Assembly (NCBI RefSeq): GCF_035599575.1
Contig: NZ_CP141179.1
Coordinates: 2,046,001-2,110,000 of the forward strand
Direction: 5' to 3'
Length of the DNA: 64,000 nucleotides
Source of the DNA: Roseovarius sp. Pro17
GTDB lineage: Bacteria > Pseudomonadota > Alphaproteobacteria > Rhodobacterales > Rhodobacteraceae
Below the pieces are notes generated by a model that was not told the origin of the DNA, ran no database searches, and worked only from the letters and a program-made list of their open reading frames with translations. A program made the translations under genes and the position numbers. The stretch's first letter is position 1. Each line of letters starts with the position of its first letter. This document shows positions 1-9,413 of the stretch, one piece after another.

Positions 1-1342
1 GATCGTGCATGGTGAGGCTTGCTATGACACCTGGGTCATCGACCCGCGCCGTTTTACCGGCCACACGAATGTCGAACTGACCGCGCTTAAATCGATCGAA
101 GATTACCAGAACGAATTCCGCTTCCATTTCCCGCACGAACATCGCCCGGCAGGCCGTCCGGCCAAGACCACGCCGCTGACGCCGATCCTTGCCGCCGAAG
201 GCGCGGAGTTCACCGTGGTGAACGGATGGGAGCGCATCGATTACATCAAGCCCACCCCTGATTTCCACCCCACGCTCAGCTTCAATTTCGACGAGGCCTT
301 CGATGTGGTCGCCGCCGAAATCAGGAACGTGCAGCAGAATGTCGGCCTGTGCGAAGTCAACGGCTTCAACCGGTTCGAGATCACCGGCGCGGACCGGCAC
401 AGCTTCCTCGACCGCATGTTCTGCGGCGCGGTGACCAAGCGCGCGGGCCGCGTCGGGCTGGGCTACCTGCTGAACCATCACGGCATGGTCAAGGGCGAGG
501 CGACGATTGCCAACCTGCCCGCCAGCGACCGGGGGCCTGAGCGCGTCTGGTACGGCTCGGCGGCAGCCAGTGAATTCCATGACATGGACTGGCTGCAGGC
601 GCATTTGGCGGCCGGCGAAGACGTCACGATCCGCAGCCTTACCAATGACCAGACGATCCTCGTGCTGGCAGGCCCCAAGGCGCGTGACGTCCTGTCGGCA
701 TGCTCGCGCGGCGACTGGTCGCGCGAGGCCTTCCCCTGGCTCAGCGTACGCGAATGTTTCATCGGATTTGCCCCGGCCACTGTCCTCGGCGTCAGTTTCT
801 CTGGCGAACTGGCCTATGAAATCCACGTGCCCAACGCGTCGCTTTATGCTGCCTATCTGGCGCTGCGCAAGGCGGGCGAGGCGCATGGGCTGAAGCTGTT
901 CGGCGCGCGCGCGGTCGACTCGATGCGGTTGGAGAAGGGGTTCCTGCACTGGAAAGCCGACCTTCTGACCGAATTCGATCCGTTCGAGACGTCGCTCGAC
1001 CGCTTCGTGAAGCCGGAGAAGGGTGATTTCATCGGCAAGGACCCGCTGCTGAAGCGCAAGGCCGAGGGCCCGCGCAAGAAGCTCGTGACGCTGAAGGTGG
1101 ACGCGACCCATGCCCCCGCGCATGGCGGCGCCTCAGTGATGCTGGATGGCAAGGTCGTCGGCACCGTGACCTCCGGCGATTGGGGTCACCGGGTGGGCAT
1201 GAACCTGGCCTATGCGTTTGTCGAGCCGGATCTGGCCGCCGAGGGCAGCACCATGCAGATCGACCTCTACGGCGATCTCGTCGGTGCTGAGGTCATCGCG
1301 CCCTCGCCCTACGATCCCGACTACGCCCTGATGCGAGGATAG
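1..1342 (+). CDS. FAD-dependent oxidoreductase with GcvT domain, C-terminal part
   Basis: This reading frame is open to the left edge, so only about 446 C-terminal residues are present. They carry the aminomethyltransferase (GcvT) fold found at the C-terminus of dimethylglycine/sarcosine dehydrogenase-type flavoproteins of about 800 aa. Visible landmarks are the tract NGFNRFEITGADR, the folate-domain tract GARAVDSMRLEKGFLHW and the closing barrel tract GHRVGMNLAYAFVEPD. In the family the N-terminal FAD domain oxidises an N-methyl amine and the GcvT domain passes the one-carbon unit to tetrahydrofolate. The gene ends 6 bp before the regulator at 1349, so it is probably the first visible member of the sulfonate operon. 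The substrate is not predictable; an N-methylated or sulfonated amine is possible. Confidence 0.85.
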   Translation, partial: IVHGEACYDTWVIDPRRFTGHTNVELTALKSIEDYQNEFRFHFPHEHRPAGRPAKTTPLTPILAAEGAEFTVVNGWERIDYIKPTPDFHPTLSFNFDEAFDVVAAEIRNVQQNVGLCEVNGFNRFEITGADRHSFLDRMFCGAVTKRAGRVGLGYLLNHHGMVKGEATIANLPASDRGPERVWYGSAAASEFHDMDWLQAHLAAGEDVTIRSLTNDQTILVLAGPKARDVLSACSRGDWSREAFPWLSVRECFIGFAPATVLGVSFSGELAYEIHVPNASLYAAYLALRKAGEAHGLKLFGARAVDSMRLEKGFLHWKADLLTEFDPFETSLDRFVKPEKGDFIGKDPLLKRKAEGPRKKLVTLKVDATHAPAHGGASVMLDGKVVGTVTSGDWGHRVGMNLAYAFVEPDLAAEGSTMQIDLYGDLVGAEVIAPSPYDPDYALMRG

Positions 1343-1348
1343 CGCATC

Positions 1349-2434
1349 ATGGCACATATTCAGGTCACCATTCTGGTCGAACAAGGCTTTGCGCCGACCG
1401 AGCTAGCGCTGGTGCAGGATGTGCTTCGCATCGCCGGGCGACTCGGTCAGGGCATCTGTTTCGACACCCGCCTCTGCACCACCGCCGGGACCGATTTGGT
1501 CGAGGGGATGGGCGGCATCTTCGTGCGTGCCGCACCGTTTGCGCTGGATGTAGCGATCCGGCCCGATCATCTGGTAGTTCTCGGCGGTGCTGGCATCGCC
1601 GCCCGGTTCGAGCAGCTGCGCGCCCGGCTGCGCTGGAGCGAACGCATGGGCCAGAGCATCATCCTGATGTCCGACGCGGCCTCGGAATGGCAGCTGCGCA
1701 ACCCCGAGACTGTGCAGATAACCAGCCATTGGGAGGATCATCAGGTCTGGTCCACGGCCCTTTGCGATCAGAGCTGCGGCCTGCCGATCTTCACTACAAG
1801 CGGGCGCATTACCACGGCCGCGGGCATGGTGTCCGCGGCCGATGTCATCCCTATTCGGATCGTCGCGCCGCGCTCGTCCTGGCTGGCTCTGGCGGTGGGC
1901 AATGTTCTGTTGATGGACCGAATCCGCGATGGCGCGGCCCAGCAGCCGCGTAGCGAAAACGACGTCAATGCCCTGCCCCTCGTCAAACTGGAGACGACAA
2001 TCGCTGCAATGGAAGGTCATCTCGAAGATCCGCTGTCGACTGCTGATTTGGCCGACGTGGAGGGGCTGTCGGTCCGCCAGTTTGAACGCAAGTTCAAGAC
2101 GTTCCTTGGCCAAAGTCCGATGGCCTTCTACCGCACCCTGCGCCTGCGCCGGGCCAGGACGCTGATCGAACAGACCGCCTTGTCCATCACGGAAATCTCG
2201 GTGGCCTGCGGGTTTGGCAGCCCGTCGAGTTTTTCCAGACATTACGCCAACGCGTTCGGCGTGTCGCCCTCACGGCGCCGCGCGGAACTGTCGGCCAAGG
2301 CCGTTCCGTTCGGTCCCACCTCGCAATCACAAGGATATCAAAATGCACCTGTCCCGCTTTCCGCGCACACGCCTCGCCCATCTGTCCACGCCGCTGGAGC
2401 CGATGAAACGCCTGTCAGAAGAATTGGGTGTTGA
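1349..2434 (+). CDS. GlxA-type transcriptional regulator (DJ-1/PfpI + AraC HTH)
   Basis: A 361-aa protein. Its N-terminal half resembles the DJ-1/PfpI (class I amidotransferase-like) sensor domain of GlxA regulators. Its C-terminal part (about residues 210-315) is a double helix-turn-helix AraC domain, seen in [16 protein letters not shown] and [20 protein letters not shown]. GlxA-type regulators usually activate amine or amino-acid catabolic genes. The frame runs 92 bp into the next gene. The last 45 residues (after SPSRRRAEL) look like non-domain tail, so the overlap is real but the tail may have no function. Its place inside the operon suggests local control of the sulfonate genes, possibly in response to an amino sulfonate. 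Confidence 0.85.
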   Translation: MAHIQVTILVEQGFAPTELALVQDVLRIAGRLGQGICFDTRLCTTAGTDLVEGMGGIFVRAAPFALDVAIRPDHLVVLGGAGIAARFEQLRARLRWSERMGQSIILMSDAASEWQLRNPETVQITSHWEDHQVWSTALCDQSCGLPIFTTSGRITTAAGMVSAADVIPIRIVAPRSSWLALAVGNVLLMDRIRDGAAQQPRSENDVNALPLVKLETTIAAMEGHLEDPLSTADLADVEGLSVRQFERKFKTFLGQSPMAFYRTLRLRRARTLIEQTALSITEISVACGFGSPSSFSRHYANAFGVSPSRRRAELSAKAVPFGPTSQSQGYQNAPVPLSAHTPRPSVHAAGADETPVRRIGC

Positions 2435-3356
2435 GCTCTGGATCAAGCGCGATGACTGCACCGGCCTGTCCACCGGCGGCAACAAGACCCGCAAACTGGA
2501 ATTCCTGATGGCCGAGGCGCTGGAACAGGGCGCCGACATGGTGATGACCCAGGGCGCCACCCAGACCAACCACGGACGCCAGACCGCCGCCGCTGCGGCC
2601 AAGCTGGGGCTGGCCTGCCATATCCTTCTGGAGGATCGCACCAGCTATGACGACGCCAATTACAACACCAATGGCAACGTCCTGCTGGATCATCTGCATG
2701 GCGCAACAACGCAGAAATTTCCCGGCGGCCATGACATGCCCGCCGAGATGGAGCGCGCCGCAGAAAAGAAGCGCGCCGAGGGGCATAACGTCTATGTCAT
2801 TCCCGGCGGCGGATCGAACCCGACCGGCGCGCTTGGCTATGTGAATTGCGCCTTCGAGTTGCTGGGCCAGTTCAATGACGCGGACCTTAAGGTTGACCGT
2901 ATCGTCCATGCCACCGGATCGTCGGGCACGCAGGCAGGTCTTGTCACCGGAATGTGCGCGATGAACGCGCAGATCCCCGTGCTGGGCATCGGCACCCGCG
3001 CGCCGCAGCCTAAGCAGGAACAGATGGTTTACGATCTGGCCTGCAAGACGGCCGAGAAGCTGGGCTGCCCCGGCGTGGTCAAGCGCGAGTATGTCATGGC
3101 CAACACTGATTACGTCGGCCAAGGCTATGGCTTGCCCACCGACAGCGGCATCGAGGCGATCCGCATGTTCGCCGAGCTGGAAGGGATCCTTCTGGATCCC
3201 TGCTATTCGGCCAAGGGGGCGGCTGGTCTGATCGATCTGGCGCGCAAGGGCAAATTCAAGGACGAGCGGGTTGTGTTCCTGCACACCGGCGGTGCTGCGG
3301 CGCTTGGCGGATATGATTTCGCCTTCGACAGCAGTGACCGCTGGGTCACGCTCTGA
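2343..3356 (+). CDS. cuyA: CuyA-like L-cysteate sulfo-lyase / D-cysteine desulfhydrase family
   Basis: A 337-aa PLP enzyme of the ACC deaminase/D-cysteine desulfhydrase fold. The PLP lysine is expected at Lys48 in the motif GGNKTRKLE, followed by [19 protein letters not shown]. The tracts [12 protein letters not shown] and [17 protein letters not shown] are, as I remember them, closer to the Roseobacter cysteate sulfo-lyase CuyA than to enteric D-cysteine desulfhydrase. CuyA splits L-cysteate into pyruvate, sulfite and ammonia. The start at 2343 was chosen because MHLSRFPR matches the family N-terminus; an upstream in-frame extension only shadows the regulator gene. Neighbours (racemase, HpsN-like dehydrogenase, UPF0324 exporter) support a desulfonation role. 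D-cysteine desulfhydrase remains the alternative. Confidence 0.78.
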   Translation: MHLSRFPRTRLAHLSTPLEPMKRLSEELGVELWIKRDDCTGLSTGGNKTRKLEFLMAEALEQGADMVMTQGATQTNHGRQTAAAAAKLGLACHILLEDRTSYDDANYNTNGNVLLDHLHGATTQKFPGGHDMPAEMERAAEKKRAEGHNVYVIPGGGSNPTGALGYVNCAFELLGQFNDADLKVDRIVHATGSSGTQAGLVTGMCAMNAQIPVLGIGTRAPQPKQEQMVYDLACKTAEKLGCPGVVKREYVMANTDYVGQGYGLPTDSGIEAIRMFAELEGILLDPCYSAKGAAGLIDLARKGKFKDERVVFLHTGGAAALGGYDFAFDSSDRWVTL

Positions 3357-3358
3357 TC

Positions 3359-4564
3359 ATGGAGATCGCCGTGCCCGCCAAGTTCACAGGGTCATTCACC
3401 CAGCAGGAGGCAATCCCCGCGGACGCCATCGCCGCTGCGGTGGCGGTCCTGCAATCGGGGCGCCTGCACCGCTACAATCTTGTGGGTGACGAGGCGGGCG
3501 AGGTCGCGCAGCTGGAGGCCGAGTATCGCGATTGGCAAGGCAGCCAGTATTGCCTTGCCGTCACTTCGGGCGGCCAGGCCCTGCAGATCGCGCTGCGCGC
3601 CTGTGGTCTGCGCCCCGGCGAGGCGGTGCTGACCAACGGCTTTACCCTGGCCCCAGTGCCCGGTGCCATCAGCGCCGTCGGTGGCACCGCAATTCTGGTC
3701 GAGATCGACGCAGGCCTGCGACTGGATCTGGAGGATCTCGAGGCCAAGATCGCAAGCTCACGCGCGCGCGTTCTGCTGCTGTCGCATATGCGCGGCCATC
3801 TTTGCGACATGGACCGGCTGATGCGCATTTGCGACGGCGCAGGCGTCACAGTGATCGAGGATTGCGCCCACACGATGGGCGCGCGCTGGAATGGAAAGCG
3901 CTCGGGCAATTTCGGCAAGGTGGCCTGCTTTTCGACGCAGACCTACAAGCACATGAATTCTGGCGAAGGCGGGTTTCTGGCCACCGATGACGTCGAGCTT
4001 GCCGCGCGGGCAACGATCCTGTCGGGCAGCTACATGATGTATGCGCGCCATGGCGCGGGTCCGGCGCCCGACGCCTTTGCCGAGGCGCGCTACCAGATGC
4101 CGAATTGTTCGGCCCGGATGGATGCGCTGCGCGCCGCGATCCTGCGACCGCAACTGGCGCAGCTGGATAGCAACGTGGAGCGCTGGAACGCGCGATATCG
4201 CGCCGTCGAGGCGGACCTCAAGGGGCATCCGCGCATCACCACCATTTCCCTGCCCGCAGAAGAGCTTCACGTCGGCTCGTCCATCCAGTTCAGGATGCCG
4301 GATTTCACCGCTGCCCAGTGCCGCGCCATGTCGGACGCCGCCAAGGCGCGCGGGGTCGAGTTGAAGTGGTTCGGCGCGGCCGAGCCTGTAGGCTTTACCT
4401 CGGCGCATCCCAGCTGGCGCTACGTGACGGCGCAAGATTTGCCCGAAACCGACCGCATCCTTGCCACGCTTTTCGACATGCGCCTGCCGCTCAGCTTTTC
4501 CGAGGCGGACTGCGCCCTGATCGCCGAGCTGATCTGCGACGCGGCAAGTGAGGTGGCGCCATGA
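3359..4564 (+). CDS. DegT/DnrJ/EryC1/StrS family PLP aminotransferase
   Basis: A 401-aa fold-type I aminotransferase. The internal aldimine lysine is expected at about Lys197 in TYKHMNSGEGG, matching the family pattern of a Lys followed by a GEGG turn. The tracts CAHTMGAR (Asp/Glu-His-type cofactor contact) and SGGQALQIALRA (phosphate cup) also fit. In most genomes the family builds amino sugars, but here it sits 2 bp after the CuyA-like gene and overlaps the racemase by ATGA. A role in transaminating a small keto or aldehyde sulfonate is therefore plausible, for example supplying cysteate from sulfopyruvate. That role is inference; the fold assignment is firm. Confidence 0.85.
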   Translation: MEIAVPAKFTGSFTQQEAIPADAIAAAVAVLQSGRLHRYNLVGDEAGEVAQLEAEYRDWQGSQYCLAVTSGGQALQIALRACGLRPGEAVLTNGFTLAPVPGAISAVGGTAILVEIDAGLRLDLEDLEAKIASSRARVLLLSHMRGHLCDMDRLMRICDGAGVTVIEDCAHTMGARWNGKRSGNFGKVACFSTQTYKHMNSGEGGFLATDDVELAARATILSGSYMMYARHGAGPAPDAFAEARYQMPNCSARMDALRAAILRPQLAQLDSNVERWNARYRAVEADLKGHPRITTISLPAEELHVGSSIQFRMPDFTAAQCRAMSDAAKARGVELKWFGAAEPVGFTSAHPSWRYVTAQDLPETDRILATLFDMRLPLSFSEADCALIAELICDAASEVAP

Positions 4565-5262
4565 GCCGCAATCTCGTCGGAGTACTGGGGGGCATGGGCC
4601 CCGAGGCGACCATCCTTCTGCAGCAGCGCCTTTTGGCCACGGTAACAGCGCGCGACGATGCGGACCACATTCCTCTGCTCATCGACATGAACCCGCAAGT
4701 GCCCTCGCGCATCGCCCATCTGATCGAAGGCACCGGCACGGACCCTGCCCCGACCCTCGCGCAGATGGCGCTGCGGCTGGAGGATGCCGGGGCCACGGCG
4801 CTGGCCATGCCCTGCAACACCGCCCATCATTATGCGCCGCAGATTGCGGCGGCGGTTGCTATCCCGCTGCTGAACATGGTGGATCTGTCGGTCGCCCACG
4901 CCGCGCAATTCGCGCCTGAGGGCGCCAGTATCGGCATGCTCGCCTCGCCCGCCGTGCAGCAGACCGGGGTCTTCGATCCGGCCCTCCGCCGTGCGGGGAT
5001 GACGGCCCTTTGGCCCGAGGACACTGGCCGCATGCTGGACGCGATCCGTAGCATCAAGGCGCATGGCCCCACCCCCGAGGCCCGCCAGATCGTGCAGGAT
5101 GCCGCGCATGAACTGACGGGAAAGGGCGCCGCGCTTCTTTTTGTCGCCTGCTCCGAATTCTCGCTGCTGGCCCCCGATTTGCACGCCGCCGTTCCGGTCA
5201 TCGACACGGTCGATGTGCTGGCGCGCACGATACGTGACCACACCCAGATGAAATCGAGTTGA
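4561..5262 (+). CDS. Aspartate/glutamate racemase family protein (candidate cysteate racemase)
   Basis: A 233-aa cofactor-independent racemase. It has the N-terminal GVLGGMGPEAT motif of aspartate racemases and the two catalytic cysteines: Cys85 in AMPCNTAHH and Cys197 in VACSEFS. These act as the two acid/base groups that invert an alpha-amino acid. It overlaps the aminotransferase by four bases and lies two genes downstream of the CuyA-like lyase. D/L-cysteate interconversion feeding CuyA is a reasonable hypothesis, since cysteate is a close structural analogue of aspartate. Ordinary aspartate racemase activity is the alternative. Confidence 0.85.
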   Translation: MSRNLVGVLGGMGPEATILLQQRLLATVTARDDADHIPLLIDMNPQVPSRIAHLIEGTGTDPAPTLAQMALRLEDAGATALAMPCNTAHHYAPQIAAAVAIPLLNMVDLSVAHAAQFAPEGASIGMLASPAVQQTGVFDPALRRAGMTALWPEDTGRMLDAIRSIKAHGPTPEARQIVQDAAHELTGKGAALLFVACSEFSLLAPDLHAAVPVIDTVDVLARTIRDHTQMKSS

Positions 5263-5266
5263 CACC

Positions 5267-6544
5267 ATGGCCATCACCTATCTGAAAGCAGCCGAACCCC
5301 GCCCTACGGGCGAAAATAATGATGTCCGCGATATTGTCGCCATCATGCTCGCCAATATCGAGCGCGAAGGCGAGACGGCGGTGCGCGACTATGCGCAAAA
5401 GCTGGACGGCTGGTCGGGCGACATCGTGCTCTCGGACAAGGCCCGCCGTGCCGCCTGCGCCCGGGTCCCCGAGGATCTCAAGAACGACATCCGCTTTGCG
5501 CAGACCAACATCCAACGCTTTGCCGAGGCGCAGAAGGCGACGATGGGCGAATGCGAGATCGAGGTGATGCCCGGCCTGATCGCCGGTCAGAAACAGATCC
5601 CGGTGTCCAGCGCAGGCTGCTACGTGCCCGGCGGCCGCTACAGCCACGTGGCCAGCACGCTGATGACGATCACCACGGCCAAGGTCGCGGGCGTGCCGCA
5701 TATTACCGCGGTCTCACCCACGCGCCCCGATATCGGCATCCCCGATGCCATCGTCTTCGCCATGGATCTGTGCGGCGCGGACCTGATCCTAAACCTCGGC
5801 GGTGTTCAGGGAATCGCCGCCATGGCCAATGGGCTCTTTGGCGGTAGGCCTGCCGATATTCTCGTCGGTCCCGGCAACAGCTATGTCGCCGAGGCCAAGC
5901 GGATGCTGTTCGGCGAAGTCGGCATCGACATGTTTGCCGGGCCGACGGATTCGCTGGTCATCGCGGATTACACCGCCTCAGCTGAAACCGTCGTCTGGGA
6001 TCTGATCAGCCAGGCCGAGCATGGCATGGACAGCCCCGTCTGGCTGGTGACCACCAACCGGGCACTGGCGACGGATGTGCTTGCCCGTGTCCCTTCTGTG
6101 ATCGACAGCCTGCCAGAGCCGAACAGGGCGGCGGCCCGCACCGCTTGGGCCGAACGAGCCGAGGTGATCCTCTGCGACACTCGCGAAGAGGCGGCCGAGG
6201 TGTCGGACCGCTACGCGCCCGAACATCTGCAGGTGCAGGCCGAGGATCTGGATTGGTGGCTGAACCGTTTGTCAGCCTATGGCTCGCTCTTTCTGGGCGA
6301 GGAAACCACCGTCGCCTTCGGGGACAAGACCTCGGGCCCCAACCACGTGCTGCCGACCAGCGGCGCGGCGCGCTATACCGGCGGGCTGTCGGTGCATAAA
6401 TTCACCAAGACCGTGACCTGGCAACGTTGCGACGCCGCCGCCTCGCACGAGTTGGCTTTGCGAACAGCGCGGATCAGCCGGGTCGAGGGGATGGAGGGGC
6501 ATGCGCGGGCCGCCGAACTGCGGCTGCGGCCCCAGCCCGCCTGA
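5267..6544 (+). CDS. hpsN: HpsN-like 3-sulfopropanediol dehydrogenase (histidinol dehydrogenase family)
   Basis: A 425-aa member of the histidinol dehydrogenase family. Landmarks include GCYVPGGRYSH, GPGNSYVAEAKR, the zinc-site tracts SQAEHGMDSPVWLV and GPNHVLPTSG, and the closing GGLSVHKFTKTVTWQR. The YSH variant and the GSLFLGEE tract recall the Roseovarius/Cupriavidus enzyme HpsN, which oxidises R-2,3-dihydroxypropane-1-sulfonate to R-sulfolactate with NAD. No histidine biosynthesis genes are nearby, while CuyA-like and exporter genes are. The start ATG at 5267 lies 4 bp after the racemase stop, so it belongs to the same transcript. A true histidinol dehydrogenase is unlikely in this setting. 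Confidence 0.8.
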   Translation: MAITYLKAAEPRPTGENNDVRDIVAIMLANIEREGETAVRDYAQKLDGWSGDIVLSDKARRAACARVPEDLKNDIRFAQTNIQRFAEAQKATMGECEIEVMPGLIAGQKQIPVSSAGCYVPGGRYSHVASTLMTITTAKVAGVPHITAVSPTRPDIGIPDAIVFAMDLCGADLILNLGGVQGIAAMANGLFGGRPADILVGPGNSYVAEAKRMLFGEVGIDMFAGPTDSLVIADYTASAETVVWDLISQAEHGMDSPVWLVTTNRALATDVLARVPSVIDSLPEPNRAAARTAWAERAEVILCDTREEAAEVSDRYAPEHLQVQAEDLDWWLNRLSAYGSLFLGEETTVAFGDKTSGPNHVLPTSGAARYTGGLSVHKFTKTVTWQRCDAAASHELALRTARISRVEGMEGHARAAELRLRPQPA

Positions 6545-6685
6545 CCGGGCACCACGTCCCTCTGCCGATCCACCGCATGGCCCCTCGCACAGGGTGCTGA
6601 AACTTGCCGATCTCCACCCCAATCCGGGAGCCACGCCATCATCACCCTCATAAAATTCCGGATCGAGCCCTTTTTCGGGGGGCTT

Positions 6686-7624
6686 TTGCTGGCCACAGTC
6701 ATCGCGGCCTCCGCCACCTTCATGTCCGAGCATTATGGCGCGCCCGTCATGCTGTTTGCCCTGCTGATCGGCATCGCATTTCACTTCTTGTCGGAACAGG
6801 AAAGCTGCGCGGCGGGGATCGATTTTGCGGCGAAAACGCTGCTGCGCTTCGGGGTCGGGCTCTTGGGATTGCGCCTCGGACTGGCCGAGGTGACCAGCCT
6901 CGGGTTCGCCCCCGTCGCTGCGATCATCGGATTCGTCCTGGCAACACTCGCCTGCGGGGCGCTGATGTCATACCTTTTCGGTCGGCGCCTGGCCTTTGGC
7001 ATGCTCGCTGGCGGCTCTGTGGCGATTTGCGGCGCGTCGGCCGCATTAGCCATCGCCTCGGTTCTGCCGCCACACAAGGACCGGGAACAAGACACCCTCT
7101 TTGTCGTGATCGGCGTCACAGCCCTGTCGACCATTGCGATGATCACATACCCGATCCTGTTTCAATCGCTCGGCCTCAGCGATATTCAGAGCGGTTTTCT
7201 CGTAGGGGCAACCATACACGATGTCGCCCAGGTCGTCGGCGCGGGATACTCGATCAGCGACGAGGCCGGCGTGATCGCTACCTATGTCAAAATACTGCGC
7301 GTTGCGCTGCTGCCGGTCGTAATGCTGGTTGTCATGTTCAGTTTTCGTGGCGCGCAGCAGCAACGCGTGAGCGTGCCATGGTTTCTGGTGATGTTTGCCA
7401 TCTGTGCCGTCGTGGCGAATTTAGGACTCGTCCCTTCTGCACCAATTGCAGTACTGAACGAAGTGTCGCGCTGGTGCCTGGTCATCGCGATCTCAGCACT
7501 TGGGGTGAAAACCAGCCTTGGCCGGATCATCAAAGTAAAGGCGAGCTATAGCATCATCTTGATCGTCGAAACGCTTTTTTTGTTGATGATTGCGTTGTTT
7601 TATACTGTTTATATCGGCACTTAG
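6686..7624 (+). CDS. UPF0324/YeiH family putative sulfate or sulfite exporter
   Basis: An integral inner-membrane protein of at least 312 aa with about 10 hydrophobic segments. Family landmarks include GGSVAICGASAALAIASV in the middle and GATIHDVAQVVGAGYS after it. The family (UPF0324, DUF698) has been proposed to export sulfate or sulfite in cysteate- and sulfolactate-degrading bacteria. That suits its place at the end of this desulfonation operon, where CuyA would release toxic sulfite. The start is uncertain. The best available codon is TTG at 6686, but the frame is open upstream and the peptide IITLIKFRIEPFFGG just before it looks like the usual N-terminus, so a non-canonical start near 6638 or a lost ATG is possible. 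Confidence 0.8.
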   Translation: MLATVIAASATFMSEHYGAPVMLFALLIGIAFHFLSEQESCAAGIDFAAKTLLRFGVGLLGLRLGLAEVTSLGFAPVAAIIGFVLATLACGALMSYLFGRRLAFGMLAGGSVAICGASAALAIASVLPPHKDREQDTLFVVIGVTALSTIAMITYPILFQSLGLSDIQSGFLVGATIHDVAQVVGAGYSISDEAGVIATYVKILRVALLPVVMLVVMFSFRGAQQQRVSVPWFLVMFAICAVVANLGLVPSAPIAVLNEVSRWCLVIAISALGVKTSLGRIIKVKASYSIILIVETLFLLMIALFYTVYIGT

Positions 7625-8272
7625 GCAGCCCGCTCGGGCACTCTCAAATACCTCGAAACAGCCGTGCCGTCGCGCATAGCACTCTTTTCGGCGCTATCGG
7701 GGCAACTGGATGCTCAAGCCTGAGACGACGCCGCTTGAATGTCAGCTTTTTAGATTTCTGGCGTCATAATTCAATATGCAGCGAAGGTTCGCAATCCTGA
7801 AGTTCAGGGAGGCGGTCGTGCATAGAGCACAGGGATTATGGCGCATTCTCCACAGAAGACATTGACGAAAGAGGCAGCAGTCGGGTCGGTCAGGTGCCCG
7901 CGCTGCGGGATAGTGCTGCCGTTTCATGCCTTGATCCAACTAGCGCTGTCGAGAAAACGGCGCAATCAAGCGACATTCGCCAAAAACTCTGCAAACTCCG
8001 CGACCTGCCGCCCAACAGCGCGTCTGGATCGATGCACGAGGAAATACCCTTTGCCCGTTCTGTAGCGACCGTCGCCAAGCGCGATGAGTTGACCTCCGGC
8101 AATTCATCTCCGAAGTCTGATCGGTTCCTCGACCCGGTTCTTGAGGTTCTCACCCTCGCTGCAATCACTATGAAAGACCCTTTTCCCGCTGTGCGGTAAC
8201 ATCGAAAATCTCGCTCCTGCGGCATTTTCCATTCTACGAGCGCACGCAGCGAGAATTTTACGCTTCTCTTGT
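7625..8272. other. Intergenic region without a supported gene
   Basis: About 650 bases. Short open frames occur on both strands, but none has a recognisable domain, a convincing ribosome-binding site or family-like composition. No strong terminator hairpin was found after the exporter. It separates the catabolic operon from accessory DNA. Confidence 0.5.
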
Positions 8273-8366
8273 GGGCTCTAAGCTGACTTGCGGCGGTGCA
8301 GAGCAAGGCCTGGCTTCAAGGTCGCCTGAATGTCGGCTCCCTACTTCGCGGCAAGACTGGCTCGCA
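8273..8366 (+). repeat. 94-bp dispersed repeat, copy 1
   Basis: The segment is closely similar, without gaps, to 46527-46620 (same strand). Identity is complete in the last roughly 40 bases, which include the tract gcggcaagactggctcgca. Differences cluster in the first half. Neither copy carries a recognisable gene, so this is probably a non-coding dispersed repeat of this genome. Confidence 0.75.
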
Positions 8367-8688
8367 ATTGCAGCGAATGGCCGGAAACCGCCCTTGGTGC
8401 CTAGCGTCACACACGGCCCTCTCCAGTCATTTATCGAGTCGGTCGCCACCGCGGCGCGGCACGCCGAAATTGCAGTTTGTGACTTACGCAGCATCCTCTT
8501 AAACCAAACGACTGCGGTGTGGGAGAAGTCCATGGTTTGCGTGCTGGCGACGGATCGCGCCTTTGTCGGATGTGTCGGCGACGGGAGTTGCCAGTTGTTG
8601 ATCCTGTTTGATCCCAATGACATCGAATGACGCATTAAAGGTGAATTGTGCGGCAAAATATGCTATTATAGGATGAGTGAGGGAGCAT

Positions 8689-9306
8689 ATGGTGCCTGTG
8701 AGAACAGCCATTGTTGGCGCAAAGGTAGCTGCGTTCTGCCTGCTGGCGGGCGTGAGTTCCGCCGTTGAGTCGGACCGGCTTGGGACAACACGCAGCCAAG
8801 GCAAGTCGGCTCCCGACGCCGGAATTATTCTCGCACAAAATGCCAGCGATGCTGCCACGATATCTAATCCGAATGCCTTGGAAGGAGATCTCGTGCGTGC
8901 GATCCGGTCTACGCGGTTTCTGTTTGACGCCCAAGGCCAGCCGCTGCTGGTTGTGGACTGGGCCGTAAGTGCAACAAGACCCGGCCTTCATGTTGTCGGC
9001 AATACCGATATTGAGATCCGCAGCGGCAATGAACCGGCCCAGACCATTCATTTCACAGGGACTGCAAGTTTTTCCGGCGTGTGTGCCGGAGGGATCTGTT
9101 CTGGCTGCCCCATCGGGCTGATTTGTTCCGGCACATACTGCCTTTGTGACACTATTTTACATGCGCTTTCGCAGCCGATGAACATCGAACCGGGTGATCG
9201 TCTCACCGTCAGATTGGTCCCCGCACGGGGAGGTTTGACTGACTATGACGCCTCCGACAACAGCGTCGAAATCACCTACGACCCCAAGTCCACGGATGCG
9301 AAATAA
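8689..9306 (+). CDS. Secreted Cys-containing protein, CARDB-like C-terminus
   Basis: A protein of about 205 aa starting at ATG 8689, preceded by a gaggga ribosome-binding site; a GTG at 8677 is the alternative. It has an N-terminal signal peptide (VGAKVAAFCLLAGVSSAVES). The mature part contains LLVVDWAVSATRPGLHVVG and ends DNSVEITYD. This resembles the beta-sandwich edge strands of CARDB-type adhesion domains. A Cys-rich loop (CAGGICSGCPIGLICSG, then CLC) sits between. I do not recognise the exact family. It lies 107 bp upstream of the peptide precursor gene on the same strand and may belong to the same RiPP locus, for example as an extracytoplasmic partner; that is only suggested by position. 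Confidence 0.6.
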   Translation: MVPVRTAIVGAKVAAFCLLAGVSSAVESDRLGTTRSQGKSAPDAGIILAQNASDAATISNPNALEGDLVRAIRSTRFLFDAQGQPLLVVDWAVSATRPGLHVVGNTDIEIRSGNEPAQTIHFTGTASFSGVCAGGICSGCPIGLICSGTYCLCDTILHALSQPMNIEPGDRLTVRLVPARGGLTDYDASDNSVEITYDPKSTDAK

Positions 9307-9413
9307 GCGGCGCGGGGAACGCCCGTCGTTGGGCTGAAGGGCGATACGGCCACGATACTCTAAGGTCTTGAGCACAGATCTTGAACATTGAACTTAAAAG
9401 GGAGGCATTTCCA

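Noticed and set aside
2415..3284. Minus-strand open frame of 289 codons opposite the CuyA-like gene
   Set aside because: Antisense shadow of a well-conserved PLP enzyme gene in GC-rich DNA; no domain or ribosome-binding site.
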